NCBI RefSeq assembly: GCF_028372415.1
Contig: NC_092878.1
Span: forward strand, 73,475,251 to 73,539,250
DNA length: 64,000 nt
Direction: 5' to 3'
Source of the DNA: Notamacropus eugenii
Lineage: Eukaryota > Chordata > Mammalia > Diprotodontia > Macropodidae
Both the position numbers and the translations under genes were made by a program. Below, piece after piece: positions 21,959 through 37,090 of the stretch (its first letter is position 1; the number at the start of each line of letters is the position of its first letter). The notes beneath the pieces are model-generated. The model saw only the letters and a list, made by a program, of their open reading frames with translations. It searched no databases and had not been told where the DNA came from.

Positions 21959-24107
21959 GATACTTAACTAGAGATTTTAATAAAGAAAATTCAAACCGCA
22001 TTAAAATTAAATGAACATAACTTCACTTACAATGAGATGATTTTTAAAAAACCTGAGAATGTAGGTCATGGTAAAATTATTGCTTCCAAAGTTCAAAGTT
22101 GGTACAAATCACAGAGCATATTCATACCAAAATAAAACCTCGGAGTTACACACTAACTCCTTGTCTTTTCCTTTTAAACTTCATACTTTCAAAGCTACTA
22201 TTTCACAGCTTTTACGTCAAAAGTAATATCACGCTGCTGTTTGAATTTCTAAATTTTTATATGCAATGCTAATATAAAAATCCAATGGATAATGGCGTAG
22301 ATACACAGGTATGACTTAAAACTTACAAGATAAAAGCCCAGTAAATATCTGGAAAATATTACATCTGCAATTCTAGATAATTTATCAGACAACACAACAA
22401 ATGTCTATACTGGAAAACCAAGAATATTTAATAATCATTATCTGAAAGAAAACTGATGCTTTACAATCCCTGATACTGTAAATTTTGACAATATACTTTT
22501 AATTTACAGAACAGAGGGAGCTGATATCTGTGTGTATTATATATAAATATATGTACTTTTAAAATACATACACATATACACACATACATACAAATGTGTG
22601 TGTATATATATGTGCAGAATATGGTTTTGCTTAAAGTGTCCAAAATGACAATTATTTTACCTGTGTAAAAGCATAAGGTGAATTTTTTTCTTGCTTTACA
22701 TTCATCTTAGGTACAAGTTATTTACCATCCAATAAACAGTTTCCACCTTGATTTACTGCTGTTTTTGAGAAAGATTTTGAAGTACAAAGTAAAATACAAA
22801 ATATCCTACTTTATCAGTGCAAGTTATTAAAATTCTGATAGTTTTGCAAGTGTTGTGTCAGCACTACATGTACCATGCAAAATGTTAACTTGTGCTGATG
22901 CTTAACTCCAAGATTATGCCATTCAGGTCACTTGTGTAGTTTGTAGGTGATGCTGAGAAAAAGAAAAACCTGAAACTCAGCAAACTGATAGCTGCAGATG
23001 TTAAAAAAATACTTGGATTTCTCATATTTTTACGCAAAATTATATATAAAATTATCATGATATGGTCTAATTTAAATATTTCTGAAAAAACTGACTATTC
23101 TATTATTGGATATTTTGAGCTATACACTTAAAATTCTGAAAATACATTAGCCCTGTCAAATATCATGATAGTTACAAAGTATTGTTGATTGTAGAGTTGC
23201 AAAAATGATTGAATGCACAGAGTCTTCTCTGGCATTTGTGTCTTATGGAAAGCTCAAAACACCCATTCTTTCACTGACGGTTTTTGCTAGAAGAAATCAA
23301 AAGTGACAAATTAAGGAGGGTCTTTCATTTTTATGGATATGAGCATTCAGAATACTGGTTAAAAATTGTAGAATTTCGTTAAACAAGAGTGAATGATGGT
23401 CAGAGAAATACATACAAAAACAATAATTTTAAAAATCTGTTTATTTCTATGACCACACTGCTAAACTATATCAGGGTCATTCTTTAACTGACTGCTGCAA
23501 AGTTAACTTATTTACATCATAAACACAAATTATTTCAAGTTGCATTTCAAATTATATACATTTAAATATTTCTTTTATCACTTTTTTATACAAAAAGGAT
23601 GTTTGTGCTTTTTGCAAACCTGATCTAAATTTCTATATCAAACATTCTAATTGTATATCTTAAAATCTTAATGGCCAGAAGTCTCTGTGAGATGTGAGGA
23701 AATAAGGTAGGGAAGGAATGAGGTAGAGTAGGAAGGGTATTGACTACTAGACAGCAAAGGAAAATTCTGGAATATATACAACTAGTCAAATACTTTTTTT
23801 AAAGACTGACTGCTGCCTTTAAAAGGGCAGTATATTGAAAAAAAAAATTCGCTCCCCCACCCACCCCAACAAAACTCTTTATTTTTCACAATGGCCACAT
23901 TCTTATAGAAACTGTATCTATAAAACAATAATATGACAGTTTTCATAATTTCTTCACAATGTGTGCTTAAAGATATTTCTACATCTTAAAGATGTTGTTT
24001 TTCATAACGCAGTCTAAATACTATGATTTTAGAGACAGTAGCTTAGAAAAGGTTCATTATGATGGACCTATTTACAAAGTTTACTTTTTAGGTTAGCAAT
24101 AAATTCT
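21959..24107 (-). other. FAM3C: 3' UTR of the FAM3C retrocopy
   Basis: About 2.1 kb of AT-rich non-coding sequence between the retrocopy's stop and its tail, so the gap here is explained by the source mRNA. It includes a TATA/CATA-rich patch at 22540-22612 and ends with ATTAAA plus A8. Short frames within it are not genes. Confidence 0.8.
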
Positions 24108-24725
24108 TTATTTGTTTGTGTCCTTGTTGTTCTTTATATGCTGTTCAAAGGAGCTTTTTGTCTTGATACCTTTTCCACCACAGAAGACCAAGTTGTCTCT
24201 AAAATCAAGGGTAGTTATAGCTATACTTCCCAAGGAAGTAATCAGTAATCTTGCCTCATTGTTGAGTTTGGTTGCTCCATCATCATATATTCCCATTAAA
24301 ACTATGGTCTCATCCTGAATAGACTTAAGGACGTCAATAAATGGTGCCACATCTCCTACCTCCATATCAAAGAGTTCAGTGCGTAATGCTTCTGTTTTTC
24401 CATTTACCAATGCAACATTGATTCCTCTTCCAACATTATTCTTTATACCACTCATTAAAATATTGTCTTCCACACAAATTTCGGGACCACCAATATTAGC
24501 TGCTTCACTTGCCATTTTGAAGGCAAAATGTTTTTCTGGACAAGTTTTTGAAATTCCACATTTATATCTGGGAGGTTTTGTATAAGCTATCTGTAGTGCT
24601 GACCTTGCAAATAAATTCCCTAAATTTGAATCCAGCTTTATTTCAAATACTTGAGATATAACATAAAATGTCAGTAAAAATACTGCTACAGTAGCCACCA
24701 ACTTTACAGCACCTGCCATCCTCAC
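24108..24725 (-). pseudogene. FAM3C: FAM3C (ILEI) retrocopy with 205-codon open frame
   Basis: FAM3C encodes a secreted cytokine-like protein (227 residues in human) linked to epithelial-mesenchymal transition. This copy keeps one frame from the native-like start 'MRMAGAVKL' to residue 205. Residues 5-29 are a hydrophobic signal/anchor segment ('[18 protein letters not shown]'). '[20 protein letters not shown]' and '[15 protein letters not shown]' follow, then '[20 protein letters not shown]'. Cysteines at 56, 62, 84 and 182 match the family. The frame stops after 'KDTNK', losing the last ~19 residues and with them the final cysteine, which from memory forms a disulfide in the family fold. 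Small in-frame deletions (about two residues near 45, one near 111) and changes at conserved positions (a Trp-Gly pair near 122, and Trp at 179 to Leu) suggest relaxed constraint. No premature stop or frameshift occurs before residue 205. Most likely a decaying pseudogene; expression is untested. Confidence 0.88.
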
Positions 24726-24914
24726 GTTTGCGTTTTTCAGTCTATGGCACTATTTCATTAAATAAGCATCTGGCGCCCACTGCCTCTCTCATTAGGTCCC
24801 TGACCTAGGCCGCTGGGAGTCATACGTCTCCACCTCAAATGGTCCTCCTCCTCCTCCTCTCGGAAAAAAAGAATTTTCAAGACACTGTGTAGAACTATAC
24901 CAGAGATAGTCAAT

Positions 24915-25290
24915 CATTAAGCTTAACTAAGCACCTGAGATGTGCCAACCACTGTGTTAAGCACTACAAAGAAAAGGAAAACACACAAACTAAAACAAAC
25001 AATAAAATTCCTACTGTCAAGAAACTCACAGTCTAATGAATTAAGTAACATACAAACAACTACATCCAATACAATATATACAGTATATAGTGAGAGTAGT
25101 CTCAGAAGGAAGTCTCTCAAGGTTACAGAATACTGGGAATGAATTCTTAAAAAGTGTAACTTTAATTGATACTTGAAGGAAGACATAGAAGCTGGGAGGT
25201 AGAGATGAGGATGGTGAGCAAGGGGCATAGCAATTGACAACTCTGAGTTGAGAAATGGAGGGATAAATATTTCCTAGAGAAGCAAATAAA
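24915..25290 (-). repeat. L2 LINE 3' end, antisense
   Basis: 'aagcacctgagatgtgccaac' then 'cactgtgttaagcactacaaag', 'ctactgtcaagaaactcacag' and 'gatacttgaaggaagacatag' follow in the antisense L2 3' order. It lies just beyond the FAM3C retrocopy. Confidence 0.75.
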
Positions 25291-25299
25291 GAAGTTGAC

Positions 25300-28900
<3,601 letters not shown>

Positions 28901-29120
28901 CTACAGTGTTCTCCCAGAATTCATCTTTTTGATACTAAAAATTTACTCATGTTGATATGTAACAGGGAAAGAAAACAATAGTTTCTACAGAATTAAAGAT
29001 TAACATCACATAGATGACAATAGAGATGCATATGGTGACTTTAAACACCCTGGTTATTCATATAACTAATCCTTCAAGATGAATAGGAAGAAGAGATGTC
29101 TTTAAGGAATGCATGATGGG

Positions 29121-29915
29121 GTTGGAGCCAAGATGGCAGAGAGAAAGCAGGCACTCACCTGATCTCTTCCACAAATTCCTTCATATAAGTCTAAAAAGTA
29201 AATCCAAACAAATTTTAGAGTGACAGAATCCACTAGAAGATAGAGTGTGGAAGATGTCCAGGCCAGGACATCCTAAAAGATCAACAAGGAAGATGCGTTA
29301 CACTAGGTATAGTGCATGGATTGCACCAGAACAGAGTCAGTGACAGCAGAGCAAAAACTGCCCCAGAAGAACTGAATCACCAGCATCGGTGTCAATTCTG
29401 AAACTTCTCAGTACAGGACAGGAGTCTAGTGGAGCTGGGCCAGAGAGAAGCTCAGGGGCAATGACAGCAACAGTAGTTACTCCTAGGGCTATCAGTCCAA
29501 GGATTAAATATGTGAAAGTCACCCACTTCAATTTGCAGGACCCAAGATGACAGAGTAAACTCTAAGTGCTCTCATCATCATGCCTTGCTGATCTTGAAAA
29601 ACCCAGAGCATATTGCCCCAGGAAAAATCATGGAATAGTGGAGGAAGTAGAATGGGTACACAGTCTTTTAGCTCAGAAAGCTATGGAGATCAACAGTAAT
29701 TGTCCCTCTTGCTGTGGCTGAAGGGAACCAGTGCAGGACCAGAGGCATCCCAGCAAGCCCCATGTCAGCAGACCAGCCGTAAATCCTGAGTCCCAGGGCA
29801 GCAGAGGCAGTAAGAATCAACACCAGGACTCCATGTGTGCCTTTCCATGGGTTGGGAATTTGGGCACACAGCAGCACAGATAGGGTTCACCAGTCACTGA
29901 ATCTGCTCATACTCT
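29121..29915 (+). mobile_element. L1 5' UTR (sense part of the mosaic)
   Basis: It has the same two-unit plan as 5957-6915: a start 'GAGCCAAGATGGCAGAG' and a second unit near 29541 ('caggacccaagatgacagag'). ORF1 does not follow; the sequence passes into (TG)n at 29926. Confidence 0.75.
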
Positions 29916-29925
29916 ACCATAGTCC

Positions 29926-30110
29926 TGTGTGTGTGTGTGTGTGTGTGTGTGCGCATACATATGTATATATTGTATGTATATGTACATACATGTGCATGTA
30001 TATATGTGTATATATGTATGTGTATGCATGTATGCGTGTATATACAAACACACAATCAACCATGTACATGTACATACCTACACATATATAATATACACAT
30101 TCATACATAG
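29926..30110. repeat. (TG)n and TATG/CATA microsatellite
   Basis: A (TG)13 run at 29926-29951, then irregular TATG/CATA units. Read antisense, it lies just beyond ORF1, the same site as the microsatellites of HAL1 copies A and B. Confidence 0.9.
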
Positions 30111-30119
30111 CCACACACA

Positions 30120-32182
30120 ACTACATATTCCTTCTCACTACTCTAATACAGAAAAATGTATCAGACGTTACAAATAATAGCTTTCTGTATAGGAATGTAA
30201 ACAGTTCAACTTTAGTGAGTACCTTAAGGCTTCTCTGTCCTGTTTACTTATTTATTTTACTCTTGATTCTTGCATTTGAAAGTCAAATTATATATTCAGC
30301 TCTGGTTTGTCAACAAGAATGCTTGGAAATCCTGTATTTCATTGAAATTCCATTTTTTCCTCTAAAGTATTATACTCAGTTTTGCTGGGTAGGTGATTCT
30401 TGGTTTTAATCGTATCTCCTTTGACTTCTGGAATATCATATTCCAAGCCCTTCGATCCCTTAATGTAGAAGCTGCTAGATCTTATGTTATCCTGATTGCA
30501 TTTCCACAGTACTTGAATTGCTTCTTTCTGGCTACTTGCAATATTTTCTCCCTGACGTGAGAACTCTGGAAAATTGCTACAATATTCCTAGGAGTTTTCC
30601 TCTGGGGATCTCTTTCAGGAGATGATCAGTGAATTCTTCCCACTTCCATTTTACCCTCTGGTTCCAGAATATCAGGGCATTTTTCCTTGATAATTTCTTG
30701 GAAGATGATGCCTGAACTCTGTTTTTGATCATAGTTTTCAGGTAGACCAATAATTTTAAAATTATCTCTTCTGGATCTATTTTCCAGGTCAGTTTTCCAA
30801 TGAAATATTTCACATAGTCTTGTATTTTTTCATTTTTTTTGGTTTTGTTTTTAAAATTATTAGTTTCTCATAAAGGCATTAGCTTCCATCTGCTCCATTC
30901 TTATTTTTAAAGAATTATGTTCTTCAGTGAGGTTTTGAACCCCTTTTTCCATTTGACCAATTCTTTTTTTTTTAAAGCATTGTTCTTCTCAGTGGCTTTT
31001 TGGACTTCTTGTGCCATTTGGTATAGTCTATTTTTAAAGGTCTTATTTTCTTCAGCATTTTTTGTGTCTCCTTTATCAAGCTGTTGACTTGCTTTTCATG
31101 ATTTTTTTGCATCACTCTCATTTCTCTTCCCAATTTTCCTCCATCTCTCTTCATTGATTTTCAAAATCTCTTTTGAGCTCTTCCAGTGCTTGAAACCATT
31201 GCATATTTTTTTGAGACTTTGTATGTAGAAACCTTGAGCTTGCTGTCTTCTTCTGATCGTGTGCTTTCCTCTTCTTTATCTAAAAGGAGGGAAGAAAATA
31301 TCATTTCACCAAGAAAGTAACCTTCTATAATTTTATTTTTTCCCTTTTAGGTCATTTTTCCCAGCCAGCAACTTTCTTTTTGAGATCTTTGTCAAGTGGA
31401 AGATATAGTAACCTTGGTTTCAGTGATTTTGTGCAACTGTTCTCTGAGGTAAATCTAGGGATTTGTAAGTTGTCAGATCTTCCAAAGTGCTACAATTAAG
31501 GGAGAGGAGTTCACTCCCCTCCTGGCCTACACTCTTGTCTGTGAACTACCACAAACACTCTTTTCTGCCTTCAAACTGTGAGTAGAATTCGCTCTCCAAA
31601 GTTGCCACCAGGTCTGCCAATCTAGAACTCCTCCTCACCCCAGAATAGTCACTCAAGACTGAGACCCAGATCAGCTGCAAGATTCCTTCAGTGGCTTTAG
31701 GTTGAGGAGTTTAAAACTGGAAGCTGCTGCTGCATTGGCTGCTGCAGTCCTGGTGCTGGTCCTGGTGTGCAACACCACTCCCATCTCACCCAGGTGAAAG
31801 AGCATGGTGTGCAACACCACTCCCTTCTCACCCAGGTGAAAGAGCTTTCTTACTGACCTTTGAAGCTGTCTTTGGTACTTCTGAATTGAGAAATCCAGGA
31901 ACTGCAGCAGCTGCCCAAAATTCCACTACCTGAAACCTGTTCTAGTCCTGTCAATGCCATTTGCCCCATGATGGACTGCTCTCCACTCCACACTGAGTCT
32001 GATGCAATAGAGCTTCTTGTCAGTCTTCCAGGCTGTCTTGGGCTGGATATGTTTCTTTATGTCATGTTGTGGTTTCTGCTGCTATATAATTTTTGTAACC
32101 ATTTTTATGGGTATTTTATGGCTTATAGGGGGAGAGTTATCACAGATCATCTACTTCTACTCCACCGCCTTGGCTCTTCCCT
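30120..32182 (-). mobile_element. Antisense L1/HAL1 segment: 5' UTR and ORF1
   Basis: Minus-strand reading begins at 32182 with 'GGGAAGAGCCAAGGCGGTGGAG', an L1-type start, and passes through a 5' UTR (to about 31290). The ORF1 coiled-coil, RRM-like and C-terminal regions follow, ending near 30215 ('gaatcaagag' and 'gacagagaagcc' type sequence). A 42-bp tandem duplication in its 5' UTR lies at 31763-31804 and 31805-31846 (two mismatches at most). Frame remnants 30577-30813 and 30972-31154 are the ORF1 coding strand. Which family it belongs to, L1 or HAL1, cannot be settled because its 3' part is absent. Confidence 0.75.
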
Positions 32183-34450
32183 TTGAATTCTGTCAAACAT
32201 TTAAAGAACAGTTAATTCCAATACTATATAGACTATTTGGAAAAATTGAAGAAAAACTACCAAATTTTTTTATGATACAAATATGGTGCTGATACCTAAC
32301 TGGGAAGAGTCAAAAGAGAGAAAGAAAATTATAGACCAATTTCCCTAATGAATATACATGCAAAACCATTAAATCAGATACTAGCAAAAAGATTACAGAA
32401 ATTTATCATGAGAAAAATATATTTTATTCAGGTAGGATTTATACCAGAAATGCAGGACTGGTTTGTTATTAGGAAAATTGTCAGCAAAATTGATCATATC
32501 AACAACAAAACTTATAGAAACTATATGATTATCTCAATAAAAGCAGAAAACACTTTTGACAAAATACAGTACTCATTCCTATTGAAAACAATGAAGAGCA
32601 TAGGAATAAATGGAGTCTTCCATAAAATAATTAGTAGTTTCTACCTAAAACTATCACCACCATCATATGCAATGGGAATAAGCTAGATGCATTTCCAATA
32701 AGATCAGGAGTGAAAGAAAGATATTCATTATCACCACTGCTATTCAATATGTTACTAGAAATTTTTCTTTAGCAATAGAAGAAATTAAAATAGGCAAAGA
32801 AGAAATTAAGTTATCACTCTTTGCAGATGATATGATGATATCCTTAGAGTATCCTAGGGAATCAAATAAAAAACTACCTGAAATAATAAATCACTTTAGC
32901 AAAGTTGCAGTATGAAAATTAAACTCACATAAATGATATGCATTTATACATACTACTATCAAAGGCCAGCAGTAAGAGATAGAAAGAGAAATCCCATTTA
33001 AAATTACTGTAGACAGTATAAAATATTTGGGAGTCTATCTACCAAAACAACCCAGGGACCATATGAACATAATTACAAAACACTTCTCTTGGAAATAAAG
33101 TCAGATCTAAATTATTGGAAAAATATCAGCTCCTTATGGGTAGGTTGTGCTAATATAATAAAATGACAATTCTACCTTAATTAATTTACTTATGCAGTGC
33201 CGTATTGATCAAACTATCAAAAATTATTTCATAAATATGGAAAAATAATATTAAAATTCATCTAGATGAAAAAAATATCCAGAATATGAAGGGAATTAAA
33301 GAAAATAAATGCTAGGGAAAGTGGCCTAACCATACTAGATTTTAGATTGTACTCTAAATTAGAAATCATTAAAACCACTTGGTACCAGCTAAGAAATAGA
33401 TGGGCAAATCAGTGGAATAGGTTAGGTACCTAAGTGATTGTATTCAATGACTGTATCAGTTTACTGTTTGATCAACCCAAGGACCCCAGCTTCTGGGATA
33501 ACAACTCACTGTCTTGCAAAAACTGCTGGGACAACTGGAAGATAGTGTGGCAGAAACTGGGCATAGACCAATGCATGACGCTGTATGTCAGAATAAAGTC
33601 TAAATGAGTATATGACCAAGGTATAAAGACTGATACTAGAAACAAATTAGGGGAGCAAGGAATAGTTTATTTGTCATAAATGTGGAGAATGGAGGAATTC
33701 ATGACTAAACAAGAGATAGTGAACATTATGAAATGCATAATAGATAACTTTGATTACATTTAATTTAAATGTTGTTGCATAAACAAAGCCAATGCCACCA
33801 AGAGTAGGAGGGAAGCAGAAAATGAGGAAAGAATTTTTACAACCAGTGTCTGTGATAAAGACCTCATTTCTAAAATGTATGGAGAAGTGAGACAAATGTA
33901 CAAGAATAGAAGTCATTCCCCAATTAATAAATGGTCAAAGAATATGAACAGGCAGTTTTCAGAGGAAAAAAATTAAAGCTATCTGTAGTCGTAATAAAAA
34001 ATGTTCTGATTCACTATTGATTAGAAGAAGCAAATCAAAACAACTCTGAGGTATCATGTCACATCTGTCAGATTGACTAACATGACAGAAGAGGAAAATA
34101 GTAAATGTTTTTGAAGATCTGGGAGAATTTGAATGCTAAATCATTGTTGGTGGAGCTGTGAGTTGATCCAACCATTCTGAAGACTAATTTGAAAGTATGC
34201 TGAAAGGGAGATAAAAATGTGCATACCCTTTGACCAAGCAATACCACTTCAAGGGTTGAATCTCAAAGAGATCATAAAAATTGGAAAACTAACCACATAT
34301 ACAAAAATATTTATAACATCTCTTTTACTGGAAATCGATGGAATGCCCATCAGTTGGGGAATGACTGAACAAGTGTATGAATATAATGCAATACTATACG
34401 GCTGTTAGAAATGATGACTGGGCCAACTTCAGATAAACCTGGAAAGGCTT
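32183..34450 (+). pseudogene. L1 ORF2 remnant (reverse transcriptase and C-terminus)
   Basis: It opens in mid-ORF2 ('[20 protein letters not shown]'), then '[19 protein letters not shown]' and '[15 protein letters not shown]'. Motif A reads '[13 protein letters not shown]', with the catalytic Asp replaced. The catalytic FADD box is preserved at 32820-32831. The C-terminal 'MCIPFDQAIPLQGLNLKEI' lies at 34217 on. Several stops (for example after 32686) break the frame. The endonuclease domain is absent because the sense sequence starts at the junction with the antisense segment. The product would be inactive. Confidence 0.82.
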
Positions 34451-34933
34451 ATATGAACTGATGCTGAGTGAAGTGGGCAGAACTAGAACATTATACACAG
34501 TAACAGCCGCAGTGTCTAAGGACTGTTTTTGATAGACTTAGCCTCTTACAGCAATGCAAGGGCCTAAAACATTTTCAAAGGACACATGATGCAATATCCC
34601 ATCCACATCCAGAGAGAGAACTATGGAATCAGAATGCAAAATGAAGAAGATTATTTTTTTCTCGTTTGTTATGTTTTGTTTTCTTTTTCTCAGGGTTTCT
34701 CTCATTCATTTTAATTCTTTTCATTCAATACAACTAATGTAAAATGTGTTAAATAGAATTGTATGTTTAAAGCACATATAATATTGCATGCCATCTTGGG
34801 GAAGGAGAATGGAGTGATGGGGAGAAAGTTAGAAATTTATGGAAATGATTGTTGAAAACTTCAAACAAATTAGTTAATAAACTTGCCAAAATAAAATAAA
34901 TTATAAACTTCCTTGAGGTAAAAAAATAAATAA
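34450..34933 (+). mobile_element. L1 3' UTR and A-rich tail of the mosaic block
   Basis: A typical L1 end ('gaaatgattgttgaaaac', then 'ttaataaacttgcc') is followed by an A-rich stretch at 34894-34908. About 20 unrelated bases come next, and then a second A-rich tail adjacent to the duplication. The arrangement resembles a very short 3' transduction. Confidence 0.6.
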
Positions 34934-34949
34934 AATGCATGATAGGAAG

Positions 34950-36000
34950 ACAAATTATTGCTATAATAAGTATTCATAATTGTGAGATTAACGAAGCCAT
35001 CCCTTTTTATATTTAGGAAACTAGATCTAAGACACACAAAGATATTCATTAAATAACACTTTATTTGGCATATTCTCTATGAAAAATACTGTGCTTGAGT
35101 ATGGGCAAAATACAATCCATCTATTGCGTTATTAGGTAATAAGAAAGATATGAGTATGAATTGCACTAAATTAATTCTGTGGTTCTCCCCATCTCTGGTG
35201 TGGCAGAAACCAATTACTCTGTAATATGTGGTCCTTGCCACAAAGATTTTAAATTCTATCAAACTGGATAAAATAAACTCAAATTTATAATTTTATCTTC
35301 CATGCCATAGCCTGAACCCTCTCCAAGTCTATATAGATAAATTTGATTAGTTGTGATTATGAAGAAGAGGAAATAAAACATACCCAAATAATTATGAGAT
35401 AAATTGTGATATAATGAAGATATATGGGAGGTTATAAACTGTTATCGAGTATATATGAGAGATATAAATTGAGATATAATATATATGAGAGGTATATCAG
35501 GATATAAGAAGATCACTACCATTTATGTGAATTATAGAAGCAGGATGGAAAAGAAGGTACTTGAGGTGAGTGCTAAAAAGTCTGTAGAATATTAACGGGT
35601 AGAAATAGTAAGAGATTGGAAGTTAAGAGAGTCATGATATAAAAGGCAGATTAATTCAAGCAGGAAAGGACTGAACTTGTTCAAGGCATAGTGAATAGTT
35701 GAGTTTTGCTAGAGTGTATAATCTCCATTTGGGAGTATCGTAAAAGGAAGTTTTAAAAGGACAATACACAGACGGTATGGACAACATAAAATGCCAGGAT
35801 AAAAAATTGATTTACAAATTAACTTTAACATATAGGCATGATATTTAGCAGGAACGAATGGTGATGACAAAGGCAGAGAGTAGGACCCAAAGTAAATTCC
35901 ATCATAACACACTTCATCCTTCATAAGTTGCTATTTCTAGGATTGAGACAGTCGAAAAAATAAAATAAAACAAGTAAACCAAAGTTAATATTCTATTTGA
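34950..36000. other. Mostly unrecognised; weak L2-like patch
   Basis: 35545-35700 ('gagagtcatgatataaaagg', 'aggaaaggactgaacttg') faintly recalls an antisense L2 3' region. There are also irregular ATATGAGAG-type repeats at 35420-35510. No gene is seen. Confidence 0.35.
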
Positions 36001-37090
36001 ACAACAGTTTCTTTTTTTTCCCTGAATTTTATTAGTAAAATATATAAAGACTAGTAATTTTCAAGGTTTTATTTTGGATCTTCTTGTGTTAATTAAACTA
36101 TTGTTGCAATTATTTTTTAATTGAATCTCTGGGGTTCTCTTAGTAAGCCATCACATTGCTGCATTCTAAAATTTCATCCCATTTCCCCCTCAATATTTTT
36201 CACTGTGCACTTCCCTAAATTGTCATCTTTTTCTCTTTTCTTATAAACAGCATTTTATTCTCCTGATTACATAAAAAAAACAATTTTAACACTATTTTTT
36301 AGAGTTTTGAGTTCAAATTATTTTCCTCACTGTTGCCCCCTCATTGAGAAGGCAAGCAATTTGATTTAGGTTATACATGTACACTCTTGCAAAATTCATT
36401 TACACTCATGTTGTGAAAGAATATAGAGCAAAAAGAAAAAAAAACAACAGGAAAAATGAAGAAAATTTTAAAAAATGTGTTTCAATTGCATTCATACTAG
36501 ACTACTTTTTTCTCTTGATGTGGATTGCATTTTTCTTCATAAATCCTTCAGAATTGTCTTGGATCATTGTATTGCTGAGAATAGCTAAGTCATTTTCAGC
36601 TGATCATAGTACAATATTACTGTTACTCTGTGCACTGTACTGGTTATGCTCATTTCACTTTACAACAGTTCATGTAAGTCTTTCTAGGTTTTTCTTGGAG
36701 TGTCTTGTTCATCATTTCTTAAAATAGTACAGTAGTATTACATCATAAATCTGTACTGTAAATTGTCCAGACATTCCCCGACTGATTGGTGTCCCCTCAA
36801 TTTCCAATTCTTTGCCACCAAAAAAAATTATAAATATTTTTGTACGGATATGTCTTCATCACCCCCTCCTCCTTTTATCTCTCTGGGATACAGACCTAGC
36901 AGTGGCATTTCTGGGTCAAAGTGTATGCATGGTTTTATAGCCCTTTGAGAATAGTGTCAAATTGCTCCCCAGAATATACGAATTAGTTGACAACTCCACC
37001 AACAGTGCATTAGTGTCTCAATTTTCTCATGTATCCTGCAATATTTGAGTTTTTCTGTTTCTTTCTTATTAGCCAATTTAATCAGTGAAA
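36000..37090 (-). mobile_element. Old antisense L1 (3' UTR and ORF2 C-terminus)
   Basis: Antisense L1 order: 3' UTR (36000-36650); 'ggttatgctcatttcacttta'; 'agtagtattacatcataaatc'; 'ttccaattctttgccacca'; 'gggatacagacctagcagtgg'; 'tttctgggtcaaagtgtatgc'; 'aactccaccaacagtgcatta'. The last blocks correspond to the ORF2 C-terminal region that copy 12777-13163 carries in sense. Confidence 0.75.

Larger units (their letters stand above)
21936..24878 (-). mobile_element. FAM3C: Full-length FAM3C processed retrocopy with target-site duplications
   Basis: A spliced mRNA copy inserted in reverse. The 15-bp duplications 'AAAAAAAGAATTTTC' lie at 21936-21950 and 24864-24878. Read on the minus strand, the body 24863-21951 has a 5' UTR (24863-24726), a coding region (24725-24108), a long 3' UTR and an 'ATTAAA' polyadenylation signal (21981-21976) about 17 bases before an A8 tail (21958-21951). 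The nick site on the minus strand reads CTT/GAAAA, close to the L1 endonuclease preference TT/AAAA. Intronless structure, tail and duplications together mark L1-mediated retroposition. The 5' UTR reaches the duplication, so the copy is probably full length. Confidence 0.93.
29108..34946 (+). mobile_element. Mosaic L1 block bounded by one 13-bp duplication
   Basis: 'AATGCATGATGGG' at 29108-29120 recurs as 'AATGCATGATAGG' at 34934-34946. The left copy directly abuts an L1 5' start ('GTTGGAGCCAAGATGGCAGAG', 29121). The right copy directly follows an A-rich tail (34919-34933). Inside are: sense L1 5' UTR 29121 to about 29915; a TG/TA microsatellite; an antisense L1/HAL1 5' UTR plus ORF1 (32182 down to about 29925); and sense L1 ORF2 and 3' UTR from 32183 on. 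ORF1 and the front of ORF2 are missing in sense. Either an antisense element inserted with loss of neighbouring DNA, or the L1 was rearranged during integration. Confidence 0.75.

Noticed and set aside
24112-24585. Two plus-strand frames opposite FAM3C
   Set aside because: Shadows of the retrocopy's coding strand.
29837-30177. Cys/Val and Tyr/Met-rich frames on both strands
   Set aside because: Translations of (TG)n and TATG/CATA repeats.
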